Part shown: positions 7,792 through 17,307 of the stretch, piece by piece
How the letters are laid out: every line of letters begins with the position of its first letter
Position numbering within the stretch: position 1 is the first letter of the stretch
Assembly: GCF_025154055.1 (NCBI RefSeq)
Contig: NZ_JAOALK010000055.1
Location: 1-64,000 of the forward strand
Source of the DNA: Aquibacillus koreensis
Lineage (GTDB): Bacteria; Bacillota; Bacilli; Bacillales; Amphibacillaceae
DNA: 64,000 nucleotides
Direction of reading: 5' to 3'
Notes under the pieces: generated by a model
Seen by the model: only the letters and a program-made list of their open reading frames with translations
The model's database searches: none
Told to the model about the DNA's origin: nothing
Position numbers and translations under genes: made by a program

Positions 7792-9336
7792 TTACATACT
7801 ACTTGATGCAATCTGTCCATGATTTTTAAACTCTTTTGTCGTCATACCTGTAATTTTTTTAAAGGAATGACAGAAATAATGTGAATCACTATAACCAACT
7901 TTATATGCTATTTCATAAGTTTTATCGTTTGTTGTTTTAAGTAATTCCTTTGCACGTTCAATTCGTGTTGCGGTTAAGAATTCTGTTATTGTTTGGTTCG
8001 TTTGAAGACTAAATATATTGCTTAGATAAGCAGGGCTTACATTCACTTGTTGCGCGAGATTCTGAAGTGACAACTGCTGGTTATCGTAGTGTGCAATGAT
8101 ATAATCTTTTGTTTTTTGAATAAGAGCATAGTGTTTGTTGCTTGATTCGTCACGTGACTTGAAAACAAGTTGGAGCATTTCTACTAAATAAAGAAGGACC
8201 TCATTATATTCTCTAATCCAACCGGACTGCAATTCCATTTTATTAATATTTTCTAAGATATCTTTCGATTGCTCTCGATCCTTTATATAGTGTTTGATTG
8301 TAATTGTAAAATCCATTAAAAAATAATAAATGATTAATGGTGATTGTCGTTCTGTATCTTCAAGATAAGAAGAATAAGTTTTTGAAAACTTTTCAATATC
8401 TGCTATATCGCCAAACTTTAAAAAATGGATCAATTCTTTCCGATTGAAATGATGTAATTGTTTGGATGATTCATTTTCTTCCTCATAAGCCTGCCTGATG
8501 TATTTCTTTACAATACGCGAATAGCTTTTTTCTTCCTCTGCATCTTCATAGGAAATTGGAATGCCTTGAATCCGACTTTCGACTTTACCCAAACCGAATA
8601 GGACTGCAGGTGATTCTAATTGTATTCTGTTACGTATTTGATCTGCCTCGTCCTCGAGCTGCTGACGAGAGGACCCTTTAACGATACATACAAGCTCTTT
8701 ATTATTTTTTTTGAAAGCAATACAATCATATGTTTTTTCTATCCAATCCAACGATGACCATTCAAAGCTTTCAGATTCTAATAAAATGACATAGTAATAA
8801 CTTGCAATAATATCTATTCCAAGCTCAGAGGCTTTTTTGATTGCCTCAGAGGTAGCCATCGTTCCTTCGCATAAGGAGGTTAACAGTTTATTCTTTGATA
8901 ATACGACTTTTTGTAAGGCAATACTTTCTAAATCACTGTAATGCTTATTTTGTTTATCTTCTTGATCAATTTTCTCAGCCACTTTGTGTAATAAGCTTAA
9001 GAGATCAGAACCAGTAATTGGCTTCAAACAATAGTCGGTAACTTGAAGACGCATTGCTTCTCTAGCATATTCAAATTCATCATGGCCACTTAGTACGATA
9101 ATCTTGATCCAGGGCATACGTTGTCGTAATATTTTACTTAATTCTAAACCATCCATGAAAGGCATTTTAATGTCTGTTATGACGATATGTGGTTGATGTT
9201 TCTCGATTAGGGGGAGAGCTACTTCTCCGTCGGGTGCATCTCCACAATATTCAAATCCCTCTTTATTCCAATCAATGCTCTCTGAAATCCCTTTTCTAAT
9301 CAACATTTCGTCGTCAATTAAAAACACTTTTTTCAT
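7792..9336 (-). CDS. YesN-like response regulator with AraC output domain
   Basis: A 514-residue two-component regulator. The receiver domain (residues 1-120) carries the acidic pair Asp8/Asp9, the phosphoacceptor Asp55 in VITDIKMP and the conserved Lys of CLKP. A middle region of no clear family follows, and the last 100 residues are a double helix-turn-helix AraC domain (LSLQNLAQQVNVSPAYLSNIF). Its start abuts the stop of the kinase gene, so the two are co-transcribed. Such pairs usually control polysaccharide uptake and degradation genes; the neighbouring sugar clusters are candidates. Confidence 0.9.
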   Translation of the reverse strand: MKKVFLIDDEMLIRKGISESIDWNKEGFEYCGDAPDGEVALPLIEKHQPHIVITDIKMPFMDGLELSKILRQRMPWIKIIVLSGHDEFEYAREAMRLQVTDYCLKPITGSDLLSLLHKVAEKIDQEDKQNKHYSDLESIALQKVVLSKNKLLTSLCEGTMATSEAIKKASELGIDIIASYYYVILLESESFEWSSLDWIEKTYDCIAFKKNNKELVCIVKGSSRQQLEDEADQIRNRIQLESPAVLFGLGKVESRIQGIPISYEDAEEEKSYSRIVKKYIRQAYEEENESSKQLHHFNRKELIHFLKFGDIADIEKFSKTYSSYLEDTERQSPLIIYYFLMDFTITIKHYIKDREQSKDILENINKMELQSGWIREYNEVLLYLVEMLQLVFKSRDESSNKHYALIQKTKDYIIAHYDNQQLSLQNLAQQVNVSPAYLSNIFSLQTNQTITEFLTATRIERAKELLKTTNDKTYEIAYKVGYSDSHYFCHSFKKITGMTTKEFKNHGQIASSSM

Positions 9337-11091
9337 TTATAGCAACTCCTCTGCTGGTATTGTTAAACAAATTCTTGTTCCGGAACCGTACCAACTACTA
9401 ATCGTAATCCCATACGGTTCACCGTAGTAAAGACGAATCCGTTCTTGCACATTTACCATTCCAAAACCACCACTATTTCCTTCTAAAGGAGTTCCAGATT
9501 CCAAGTGTTCTCGAATTTCTTCAAGTCGAGGTTCTTCCACACCAATTCCATTATCAATGACATCAATGCATATATTCCCATCTTTATCAAAGTCACCTTT
9601 TATTCTGATGAATCCTTTCCCACGTTTATTTTTGATCCCATGATAAATTGCATTTTCTACTAGTGGTTGTAAAATTAATTTCATTATTCTGTAGTTGAAT
9701 ATATCTTCGTTTAAATAATAGGTTACCTCCAGGATGTCTTCGTATCTTATTTTTTGAATGGTTAAGTAACTTTTAACATGTTCTAATTCTTTTTCTATTG
9801 TGATCCAGTCGCTTCCTTTGCTAAGGGAGATTCTGCAGAATTGCGATAATGCCTTTGTCACTTCTATTACTTTAGAGCTATTTTTTGTTTCAGCCATCCA
9901 AATGATTGTTTCTAAGGTGTTATATAAAAAATGGGGGTTTATTTGCGCTTGCATGGCACGGAATTCGGCAATTTTTAGTTGCTTTTCTTCATTTACACTC
10001 TTATAGAGTAATGATTTGATCTTTTCTAGCATTAAATTAAAACTATTGCCAAGCTCAGCAATCTCATCGTTGCCATTATTCTTAACTGTAACATCTAAAT
10101 TACCTGCTGATGCTTCTTTCATTCTGTCCTTTAATAATCGGATCGGTAGAATTAGTTTATTAGATATGAAGAAATATAGACCTATCGTAAAAACAATACT
10201 AGATAGAACACTTAAGACAATTAGTGTGCGAATTTCATTAGCGTCTTTCATAATTTCACTATTTGGTGCATGCCCGATGATCTTCCATCCAGTCATAAAG
10301 GATGTTTGATAAACAAAAAATGTAGGTGAGGTCTCACTGGTGAAGTAGCCGGATTCGGTTGAATCAAGTTTTTGTTTTTCTAGGTCGGAGAGTATAGGCG
10401 TTGTTGGATTTCTCGATTCAAATAGCAATTCTCCTGTATTGGATTGGATGTAAAATGATCCCGTTTCTCCAATGGAAGCATTGGCTAGTTGGGATTCTAT
10501 TGCTGAAGAATCGATAAATATAGTAATGAAGCCAATCACATTACCTGAATGGGTACCAATAATTGGACTCGTCCATGATAATACGGAAAAGCTATTTTTA
10601 ACTGTTGGTTGTATAATCGTGGTGGTTGGATCATCATAAACATGCTTAAAAGTTGGATTGTTGAGTGGGTCATCGAAAGTTTTGTAAACCCCACGATCGT
10701 CACTAATCGATTTCCCGTTTATACTAACAACATGAATATCGAGAACACTCTGGCTTGATTGATAACTCTCCCGGTAAAAGTCGATCGTATTTAAAATTTG
10801 CTCTGCTTCCTCAGGTGTATCATTCTGATTAACTAAAAACTGTATCGTGTAAGCTTGTTTGCCAATTTCGTTAAACCTGTTCATGTCTTGAAAAAACACA
10901 TCTAGATCTCTTGTTAATTGTTCGGCTTGTAGTTCAGCCAACGTATGAGATTGCTCCGATACTATGTTAAAGGACTTAGAATAGGAGACAATCCCAACGA
11001 ATATAAGTGGCGTTACTGTTAACATTACAAACATGACAAGCATCTTCGTACGCAAACTGGAGGAAACCCAATTTTTTATATTCATAGACAT
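9337..11091 (-). CDS. YesM-like sensor histidine kinase
   Basis: A membrane sensor kinase of about 584 residues. It has a membrane segment near residue 25, an extracellular Cache-like sensor region to about 290, a second membrane segment, a HAMP domain, and a His_kinase domain with the phosphoacceptor motif QINPHFLYNTLE. The HATPase domain has an N box (LVENAIYHG) and a G box (DNGIGV). I suggest ATG 11091 (MSMNIKN); TTG at 11100 and ATG at 11085 are also in frame and the SD is weak, so the start is uncertain. It partners the downstream YesN-like regulator. Confidence 0.88.
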   Translation of the reverse strand: MSMNIKNWVSSSLRTKMLVMFVMLTVTPLIFVGIVSYSKSFNIVSEQSHTLAELQAEQLTRDLDVFFQDMNRFNEIGKQAYTIQFLVNQNDTPEEAEQILNTIDFYRESYQSSQSVLDIHVVSINGKSISDDRGVYKTFDDPLNNPTFKHVYDDPTTTIIQPTVKNSFSVLSWTSPIIGTHSGNVIGFITIFIDSSAIESQLANASIGETGSFYIQSNTGELLFESRNPTTPILSDLEKQKLDSTESGYFTSETSPTFFVYQTSFMTGWKIIGHAPNSEIMKDANEIRTLIVLSVLSSIVFTIGLYFFISNKLILPIRLLKDRMKEASAGNLDVTVKNNGNDEIAELGNSFNLMLEKIKSLLYKSVNEEKQLKIAEFRAMQAQINPHFLYNTLETIIWMAETKNSSKVIEVTKALSQFCRISLSKGSDWITIEKELEHVKSYLTIQKIRYEDILEVTYYLNEDIFNYRIMKLILQPLVENAIYHGIKNKRGKGFIRIKGDFDKDGNICIDVIDNGIGVEEPRLEEIREHLESGTPLEGNSGGFGMVNVQERIRLYYGEPYGITISSWYGSGTRICLTIPAEELL

Positions 11092-11172
11092 ACCAACCAA
11101 TTCAGAGTATTTAGTGTTTCGTTCTATTTAATGATTGCAAAGTTGATAGAAATCAGTCGTAACTATCCCACC

Positions 11173-11306
11173 CGCTCCTCGAGTGAAATTGGCTCCCTTT
11201 CCGCGGGCACGGCCTCAGCTAACTCAGAAGAAAGTTCGCTTCTGAGTGGATCTTCGGCTCGCGCTGTTCCCGCAGGAGTGTCGCCAATTTCACTCGATCC
11301 GCTAGT
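11173..11306. repeat. Dispersed palindromic repeat, copy A
   Basis: A roughly 134-bp element with perfect 14-bp arms CGAGTGAAATTGGC (11180) and GCCAATTTCACTCG (11283) around a GC-rich core (CCGCGGGCACGGCC ... GCGCTGTTCCCGCAGGAG). Other copies are at 11467, 28580, 28790, 37486, 41803 and 42088. It fills most of the gap between the kinase and chemoreceptor-like genes. Confidence 0.8.
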
Positions 11307-11466
11307 AACTGCTTCAAAATAGTGAAACAAGTATTAAATAATCGAGTAGTGTAATTTGAAATAAAATTTCCTCAGTTCCTTTTTGCAATGTTTTTATTCT
11401 TCAAGATGTCTGCTACTAACAGTTGAAAAATGAAGCTAAAAGAATCATTAACCAGAAAGCTTAACA

Positions 11467-11528
11467 CAGTGGAGGCAGAATACGTAGACTCCTGCGGGAA
11501 AGCGAAGTATTCTGCCGGAACGGCGTTA
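11467..11528. repeat. Dispersed palindromic repeat, copy B (internally deleted)
   Basis: A short 62-bp version: arms GGCAGAATAC (11474) and GTATTCTGCC (11507) with most of the core missing, flanked by CAGTGGA and GGAACGGCGTTA as in copies C and F, in the opposite orientation. Confidence 0.75.
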
Positions 11529-11592
11529 TTTGGTAACCTCAATGATTAATTCACTACGACGGAATTTATAGATATCCTGCAATAGGATACTC

Positions 11593-13296
11593 TTACTTAA
11601 TCTTAAACTGCCTAATGCTACTTTCCATGTTTTTGATTCTTTCTACTTGTTTAGAGGATGCTTCAGAAACTTCTTCTAAGGTGGCTAATTGTTCCTCACC
11701 CATTGCCGCAATAGCAACTACTTCGTCTTTATTTAGGCGTGAATGGGTCTCAATATGTCCAAACGTCTGTCTAACTGTTTCCATTCTACTAAAGGAATCC
11801 TTCATCGTGTTATTGACAGAATTAATCTGAAAATCTATTTCACTATTAATATGCAAGATCGATTCCAAGTTTTGTTTTACTTTATTAGTTAACTTGTTTC
11901 CTTGATCTAAATACTCTAAGGTAACCGAAAAATTAGTTTCTAAATGAGCGATGTGATGTTTCGATTGACTTAGTTGTTTATCTGTATGTTGAAAAACGTG
12001 GTCAGATTCTCGTACTAATTGTTTTAATCTGTTTGTGGATTCTATTGTTTCATCAGTTATGGATTGTTTGGGAAGTTCATTCATGATGGAGTCGAGTATA
12101 ATCTTTATCTCACGTGAGAGTAATTTTAGTGTTTTTAGTGAACCGTCTAATTCATTCGTAGAGGTAGTAATTTTATTTGTTTTATTACTAACTTGTATCA
12201 TCGATGTTTGGGCACCTTGAATTATTTGGCTAACATCACTATTTTTTTGATGAGCTAATTTCCCTGTGTTAAGAGAGTCGGTTAAATAATTTTGTGCTTG
12301 ATTAAATTTGTCAAATATTTCATGATACTTTTGGTATAACGTATCAAACGTTGTTACAAGACTATTAATGAGCTCGTCTTGCTTATGCAAATTAATAGAG
12401 ATCTTTTGGGTTGCATTAGCCACTTCTTCTCCGGCCATTCGGTTCTCTTGTAAGCTTTGATGGATATCTTTAGAAGAGATCATTACCTCATCGTTTGTGT
12501 CACGTACACTTTGTATTATCTCTTTTAAGTTATTCGACATTCTGTTATAAGAGCGACAAAGGTCTCCTATTTCATTATTAGCAGTAACGACTACTGCGTT
12601 TACAGTTAGGTTACCGTCAGCAATATCATTGGCGTTTTGCCTTAGTTGTCTTATTGGCTTCACAATACTTTTTGAAATGAACAGAGCGAATAGCACGGAG
12701 AACATAATTACAATAGAAAAGGCGGCAATATATAATGAAATATCTCTTTTTAAACTTAATTCGATATCCAATTTCGCTTTTTCACTTACTTTAAGTGTAG
12801 ACAACAACAATTCTTCTACTTGTTCATCAATTAATTCAGAGACAATAATCATGTATTCATGACTTATATTTTTTTGTTCAGCAGGAGCATCATGTTTAAT
12901 TTGTTCACCTAATTTATCAATGTACTCATTACCAGTAATTAAGGTTTCTCTTAACTGGCCAATTTCACTACGGAATTGACCTTTACTATCATTTTCCTCT
13001 ATTTCATTTAAATAATGATTCATCTTTTCTAATAGTTCATACTGCTTACCTGACTCAAAAGCAACCTTCCCATACACAATATCTCTAATTTCATCTTCGA
13101 GTTGATGATTTAGTACTCCATTGATCGAGTTTGTTAACGTAATGGTTTCCATCATCCCATTGTATTGTTTCACGTAGCCAACAAATACAAAAATTTGAAC
13201 TGCATTGGAAGCAGCTAATAAACATAACACGATAATGAAGGCGAACAATATTCTTGTCCGTAAAGAAAGATCATTTAATTTTGATAGCGCATTCAT
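11593..13296 (-). CDS. Chemoreceptor-like membrane protein lacking the CheA-contact tip
   Basis: A 567-residue protein built like a methyl-accepting chemotaxis protein: membrane segment (about 15-37), extracellular helical sensor region, second membrane segment (about 187-210), HAMP (about 211-265) and a long coiled coil ending in the receptor C-terminal signature (EEQLATLEEVSEAS ... RQFKIK). The highly conserved hairpin tip that binds CheA/CheW (the E-AA-AGE-G-GFAVVA block) is absent; unrelated helical sequence stands there. The start ATG has AGGGG upstream. A good sigma-D-type promoter lies 40 bp upstream. It is divergent from the furanose importer, so that binding protein could be its ligand partner (inference). 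Confidence 0.8.
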   Translation of the reverse strand: MNALSKLNDLSLRTRILFAFIIVLCLLAASNAVQIFVFVGYVKQYNGMMETITLTNSINGVLNHQLEDEIRDIVYGKVAFESGKQYELLEKMNHYLNEIEENDSKGQFRSEIGQLRETLITGNEYIDKLGEQIKHDAPAEQKNISHEYMIIVSELIDEQVEELLLSTLKVSEKAKLDIELSLKRDISLYIAAFSIVIMFSVLFALFISKSIVKPIRQLRQNANDIADGNLTVNAVVVTANNEIGDLCRSYNRMSNNLKEIIQSVRDTNDEVMISSKDIHQSLQENRMAGEEVANATQKISINLHKQDELINSLVTTFDTLYQKYHEIFDKFNQAQNYLTDSLNTGKLAHQKNSDVSQIIQGAQTSMIQVSNKTNKITTSTNELDGSLKTLKLLSREIKIILDSIMNELPKQSITDETIESTNRLKQLVRESDHVFQHTDKQLSQSKHHIAHLETNFSVTLEYLDQGNKLTNKVKQNLESILHINSEIDFQINSVNNTMKDSFSRMETVRQTFGHIETHSRLNKDEVVAIAAMGEEQLATLEEVSEASSKQVERIKNMESSIRQFKIK

Positions 13297-13335
13297 TTTT
13301 AAAAACCCCTATCCTTCTTTACACCTTTTGTCCTA

Positions 13336-13362
13336 ATATTAGCGCATTTGAGACTGAATTTA
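13336..13362 (-). promoter_or_regulatory. Candidate sigma-D promoter of the chemoreceptor-like gene
   Basis: On the minus strand: TAAA, exactly 15 nt, then GCTAATAT, against the sigma-D consensus TAAA-N15-GCCGATAT (full -35, 6 of 8 in -10). It lies 40 bp upstream of the start codon. Confidence 0.55.
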
Positions 13363-13466
13363 CACAAATATTAAAAAAATAAAAAAATATTATACTTTTC
13401 AGTTAAAAAAATGCAATGTTTTTTTGGTAAAGTAAAAATATCACCATATTTACATAAATGAGTACA

Positions 13467-13496
13467 TTCACTTTATGTTTGTAAGCGTTTTATAAT
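13467..13496 (+). promoter_or_regulatory. Sigma-A-type promoter overlapped by a cre-like site
   Basis: TTCACT and TATAAT are separated by 18 bp; within the spacer and overlapping the -10, TTGTAAGCGTTTTAT (13479-13493) matches the cre consensus at 13 of 15. The position implies CcpA repression of the downstream importer. Confidence 0.55.
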
Positions 13497-13565
13497 GAAG
13501 ACAACCAAATGCACAACTGGTTGGTTTGCATGTATTGGTTTTATAAAAAGGGGAGGGTTATTAGG

Positions 13566-14642
13566 ATGAAAAAATTATTTGGCACTAAGTTTTTAGTATT
13601 TATGATGCTTATGCTCATGCTTGTATTAGCAGCGTGTGGAGATGCAGAAGAAACAGAAGGAACCGGTAACACAGACACACCAGAAACAGAAACAGACACA
13701 GAAACAGAGACAGACAACAGTAGCGAAGGTGAAGCTAGTGGAGACGAAGGTGCTAGTGAAAAACTAGTAATCGGATTTTCCCAAGTTGGTGCTGAGAGTG
13801 AATGGAGAACAGCTAACACGGAATCCATGAAAGCAGCGATCACAGATGCTGGTCATGAATTGAAATTTTCAGACGGACAACAAAAACAGGAAAATCAAAT
13901 CAAGGCAATTCGTACATTTATCACGCAAAAGGTAGATGCTATCGTGTTCTCTCCAGTTGTTGAAACTGGTTTTGAAACCGTTTTACAAGAAGCGAAAGAT
14001 GCGGGTATCCCAGTATTCTTAGCTGACCGCTCAGTAGATATTGAAGATGATTCACTTTGGGCTACATTCCTAGGTTCTGACTTCGTTGAAGAAGGAAGAA
14101 AAGCTGGTAACTGGTTGGTAGAAGAAATGGCGGATGAGGAAGGACCTGTAAATATCGTTGAATTACAAGGTACTGTTGGATCTGCACCAGCCAATGATCG
14201 TAAAGAAGGTTTTGAAGAAATTATTGGTGATCATGACAAGTTTGAAATTATTAAATCTCAAACTGGTGAGTTTACAAGAGCAAAAGGTAAGGAAGTTATG
14301 GAAGCATTCTTAAAATCTGATGGAGAAAACATCGATGTTCTTTACGCTCATAATGATGACATGGCTATCGGTGCGATTCAAGCAATTGAAGAGTATGGCT
14401 TAAAGCCAGGGGAAGACATTATCGTCATTGGTGTAGATGCAGTTAAAGGTGCTTTTGAAGCAATGGCCGCAGGAAAAATGAACGTAACGATTGAGTGTAA
14501 TCCATTATTTGGACCACAAATGGTTGAATTAATTGAAAAACACGTGATCGATGGAGAAGAATTAGAAAAACGTATCGCGGTTGAAGAAAGCATGTACACA
14601 ATGGATCAAGCAGAAGAACTTCTTCCTACACGTAAATATTAA
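13566..14642 (+). CDS. YtfQ-like furanose-binding lipoprotein
   Basis: A 358-residue sugar-binding lipoprotein of the CUT2 class, strikingly like Escherichia coli YtfQ (galactofuranose-binding): GFSQVG-ES-WR, DGQQKQENQIKA, VELQGTVG, SQ-G-FTR-KGKEVME and YAHNDDM blocks are all recognisable. A lipobox (VLAAC) gives a lipidated Cys near residue 21, then a Glu/Thr-rich linker to about residue 62. I chose ATG 13566 with GGGGAGGG 8 nt upstream; an in-frame extension to 13509 would run over the promoter-proximal leader. The neighbouring GH43 enzymes suggest an arabinofuranose-type substrate (inference). Confidence 0.9.
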   Translation: MKKLFGTKFLVFMMLMLMLVLAACGDAEETEGTGNTDTPETETDTETETDNSSEGEASGDEGASEKLVIGFSQVGAESEWRTANTESMKAAITDAGHELKFSDGQQKQENQIKAIRTFITQKVDAIVFSPVVETGFETVLQEAKDAGIPVFLADRSVDIEDDSLWATFLGSDFVEEGRKAGNWLVEEMADEEGPVNIVELQGTVGSAPANDRKEGFEEIIGDHDKFEIIKSQTGEFTRAKGKEVMEAFLKSDGENIDVLYAHNDDMAIGAIQAIEEYGLKPGEDIIVIGVDAVKGAFEAMAAGKMNVTIECNPLFGPQMVELIEKHVIDGEELEKRIAVEESMYTMDQAEELLPTRKY

Positions 14643-14668
14643 TCTATTAATTTTGAATAAAATTTGAC

Positions 14669-14710
14669 TATCACCATGAAGCTAAGTGACCGCTTAGTTT
14701 CATGGTGATA
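14669..14710 (+). other. Intercistronic hairpin after the furanose-binding protein gene
   Basis: TATCACCATGAA-GCTAAG pairs with CTTAG-T-TTCATGGTGATA. There is no T run. It has the same position and probable role as the hairpin at 2560: mRNA protection and polarity rather than full termination. Confidence 0.65.
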
Positions 14711-14753
14711 AAACTATAAAGGGAAAAATAGAAGCGTTTGAGGAGGTACCAGC

Positions 14754-16262
14754 ATGAAGGAGCAAGCTCCAAGACTCGTTATGGAAGGGATTGATAAAGA
14801 ATTTCCAGGAGTAAAGGCATTATCCAATGTAAACCTTACACTGTATCCTGGAGAGGTCCATGCACTTATGGGAGAAAATGGTGCAGGGAAATCAACCCTA
14901 ATAAAAGTTTTAACAGGAGTTTATACGATTGATAAAGGGACAGTAACCTATGAAGGCAAAGATATCCATGTTAAGAGCCCGCATGATGCGCAAGATATGG
15001 GAATTACGACCGTGTACCAAGAAGTGAACCTTTGCACAAATCTATCCGTTACAGAGAATATCTTTATTGGTCGAGAAATAATGAAAAATGGTCGTATTAA
15101 GTGGAAAGAAATGAATAAACGTGCAGTGGAATTATTGAAGAGACTAAATTTAGACATTGATGTTACGAAGTTATTATCCTCTTATTCTGTGGCCATTCAA
15201 CAAATGGTTGCAATTGCGCGTTCTCTAAATGTATCAGCAAAAGTGTTAATTTTAGATGAGCCAACATCAAGTTTAGATCGAGATGAAGTAAAACAGTTAT
15301 TTGCAGTTATTAACAAATTGAAATCTGAAGGCATGGCAATTGTTTTTGTGAGTCACTTTTTGGAACAAGTATATGAAATCTCTGACAGAATAACCGTATT
15401 ACGTAACGGTGAATGGGTTGGTGAATATGCAATAGAAGATTTACCTAGGCTCGAATTAGTCGGGAAGATGATTGGAAAAGAGCTAAATGAGATGAGTTCC
15501 ATATCGAAAGAAAGAAAAAGTAGTGTCAAAGGTGAAGCTATATTACATGCGCAAAATCTATCAAAAAAAGGCCGTATTGAACCTTATGATTTAGAACTTC
15601 ATAAAGGTGAAATTGTTGGCTTGGCAGGATTACTTGGTTCTGGGAGAACAGAATTGGCAAGGTTATTGTTTGGTGCGGATAAGGCAGATACTGGAGAACT
15701 AAAAATCAGTGGGAATAAGAAAGTGTTAAAAACACCAAAACAAGCTATTGCAAATCGGATCGCATTTTGTTCGGAGGATCGTAAAGCGGAAGGTATTATC
15801 CCAGAATTAACAATACGCGAGAATATGATTCTAGCGATGCAAGGAATGTATGGCTGGTTTAAATATATTTCTAAGAAAAGACAAATGGAAATTGCGGATG
15901 AATATACAAAGCTTCTTAACATAAATCCACCTAATCCTGAACAATTAATTAAAAACTTAAGTGGTGGGAACCAACAAAAGGTTATGCTAGCAAGATGGCT
16001 TATCACGAATCCAGAAGTACTTATTTTAGATGAACCAACAAGAGGGATCGATATTGGTGCAAAGACTGAAATTATGAAATTGATGGTGAAGCTAAGTGGA
16101 GAGGGAATGTCCATATTATTTATATCTGGTGAATTGGAAGAGATATTACGAACCTGTGATCGAATCGCTGTGTTAAGAGATCGGAAGAAGGTTTCGGAAA
16201 TTGTAAATAAAGACCATCAAACACAGCACGAAGTTATGACGGAAATGGCTGGGGGAGTGTAA
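14754..16262 (+). CDS. YtfR-like sugar ABC transporter ATPase (two ABC domains)
   Basis: A 502-residue peripheral ATPase of the RbsA/YtfR type with tandem nucleotide-binding domains. The first has Walker A GENGAGKST (40-48) and Walker B VLILDEPTSSLD but a degenerate signature (YSVAIQQ). The second has a divergent Walker A (GLLGSGRTE) and an intact LSGGNQQK signature with VLILDEPTRGID. Alternating degenerate sites are usual in this family. The SD GAGGAGG precedes the ATG. It is 1 bp from the permease gene, in an operon with the binding protein and both permeases. Confidence 0.92.
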   Translation: MKEQAPRLVMEGIDKEFPGVKALSNVNLTLYPGEVHALMGENGAGKSTLIKVLTGVYTIDKGTVTYEGKDIHVKSPHDAQDMGITTVYQEVNLCTNLSVTENIFIGREIMKNGRIKWKEMNKRAVELLKRLNLDIDVTKLLSSYSVAIQQMVAIARSLNVSAKVLILDEPTSSLDRDEVKQLFAVINKLKSEGMAIVFVSHFLEQVYEISDRITVLRNGEWVGEYAIEDLPRLELVGKMIGKELNEMSSISKERKSSVKGEAILHAQNLSKKGRIEPYDLELHKGEIVGLAGLLGSGRTELARLLFGADKADTGELKISGNKKVLKTPKQAIANRIAFCSEDRKAEGIIPELTIRENMILAMQGMYGWFKYISKKRQMEIADEYTKLLNINPPNPEQLIKNLSGGNQQKVMLARWLITNPEVLILDEPTRGIDIGAKTEIMKLMVKLSGEGMSILFISGELEEILRTCDRIAVLRDRKKVSEIVNKDHQTQHEVMTEMAGGV

Positions 16263-16263
16263 C

Positions 16264-17307
16264 ATGTTGAAATCATTGATGAAATCAAAGCTGTTTTGGC
16301 CAATCGTTATACTGGTGATCATCTTACTTATTAATCTATTTTTTGATAGAGGATTTTTCCAAATTGAAGTCAGAAATGGTAGATTAGCGGGTAGTCTTGT
16401 CGATATCTTAAATCGTGGGGCTCCATTAATGCTTATCTCGATTGGTATGACACTTGTCATTGCCACGAAAGGTATTGATTTAGGGGTTGGATCGGTTATT
16501 GCGTTATCTGGTGCAATTGCAGCAACAACTGTAGCGGATGCTTCTGAAGGTAGTTTAGCTCCTCTATTTGCAGCGATTGCGTTAGCTATTTTTGTTTGTA
16601 TGGTTGCAGGTGCATGGAATGGTTTCCTCGTTTCAAGGATTGGTGTGCAACCAATTGTTGCAACCTTAATTCTCATGGTAGCTGGACGTGGTGTTGCTCA
16701 ATTAGTAACACAAGGACAAATTACTACTGTGTATTATGATCCATATACATTTATTGGTGGAGGTTATTTACTTGGTCTACCATTCTCCATCTTTATTGTA
16801 GTAGCTGTATTATTGTTGGCGCTATTCGTAACAAGAAAAACAGCGATGGGACTATTCATCGAATCTGTTGGTTCTAACCCAGAGGCAAGTCGTTTATCTG
16901 GGATTAATTCTAAAAATATACTGATGATGGTCTACATTTTTTCAGGATTCTGCGCTGCTATTGGTGGTTTAATATTAAGTTCAAACGTGGCATCTGCAGA
17001 TGGTAACAATGCTGGATTGTGGTATGAACTTGATGCAATCTTGGCCGTTGTAATAGGTGGTACCTCTTTAATGGGAGGTAGATTTTACCTAATGGGAACC
17101 ATAATAGGTGCGTTAATTATCCAGAGTTTAACGACTACGATTTATTCCATAGGGATTCCACCAGAAACAAATATGGTAGTGAAAGCAATCGTCGTATTAA
17201 TTGTGTGTTTACTACAATCACCTGAATTTAGAAGTAAAGTGTTCGGTTCCTTTAAAGCGAAGAAAGCAGTTGAAAGTGAAGATGATAAGGGGGTAACTTT
17301 ATCATGA
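16264..17307 (+). CDS. YtfT-like furanose ABC transporter permease
   Basis: A 347-residue integral membrane permease of the BPD_transp_2 (RbsC-like) family with about eight or more hydrophobic segments and the conserved GIDLGVGSV and GVQPIVATL blocks. It starts 1 nt after the ATPase stop and ends overlapping the next permease by 4 nt (ATGA), so expression is coupled. Order and similarity match E. coli ytfT. It forms a heterodimeric channel with the next product. Confidence 0.9.
   Translation: MLKSLMKSKLFWPIVILVIILLINLFFDRGFFQIEVRNGRLAGSLVDILNRGAPLMLISIGMTLVIATKGIDLGVGSVIALSGAIAATTVADASEGSLAPLFAAIALAIFVCMVAGAWNGFLVSRIGVQPIVATLILMVAGRGVAQLVTQGQITTVYYDPYTFIGGGYLLGLPFSIFIVVAVLLLALFVTRKTAMGLFIESVGSNPEASRLSGINSKNILMMVYIFSGFCAAIGGLILSSNVASADGNNAGLWYELDAILAVVIGGTSLMGGRFYLMGTIIGALIIQSLTTTIYSIGIPPETNMVVKAIVVLIVCLLQSPEFRSKVFGSFKAKKAVESEDDKGVTLS

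Noticed and set aside
11131-11322. Open frame over repeat copy A
   Set aside because: Composition reflects the GC-rich palindrome; no SD or family.
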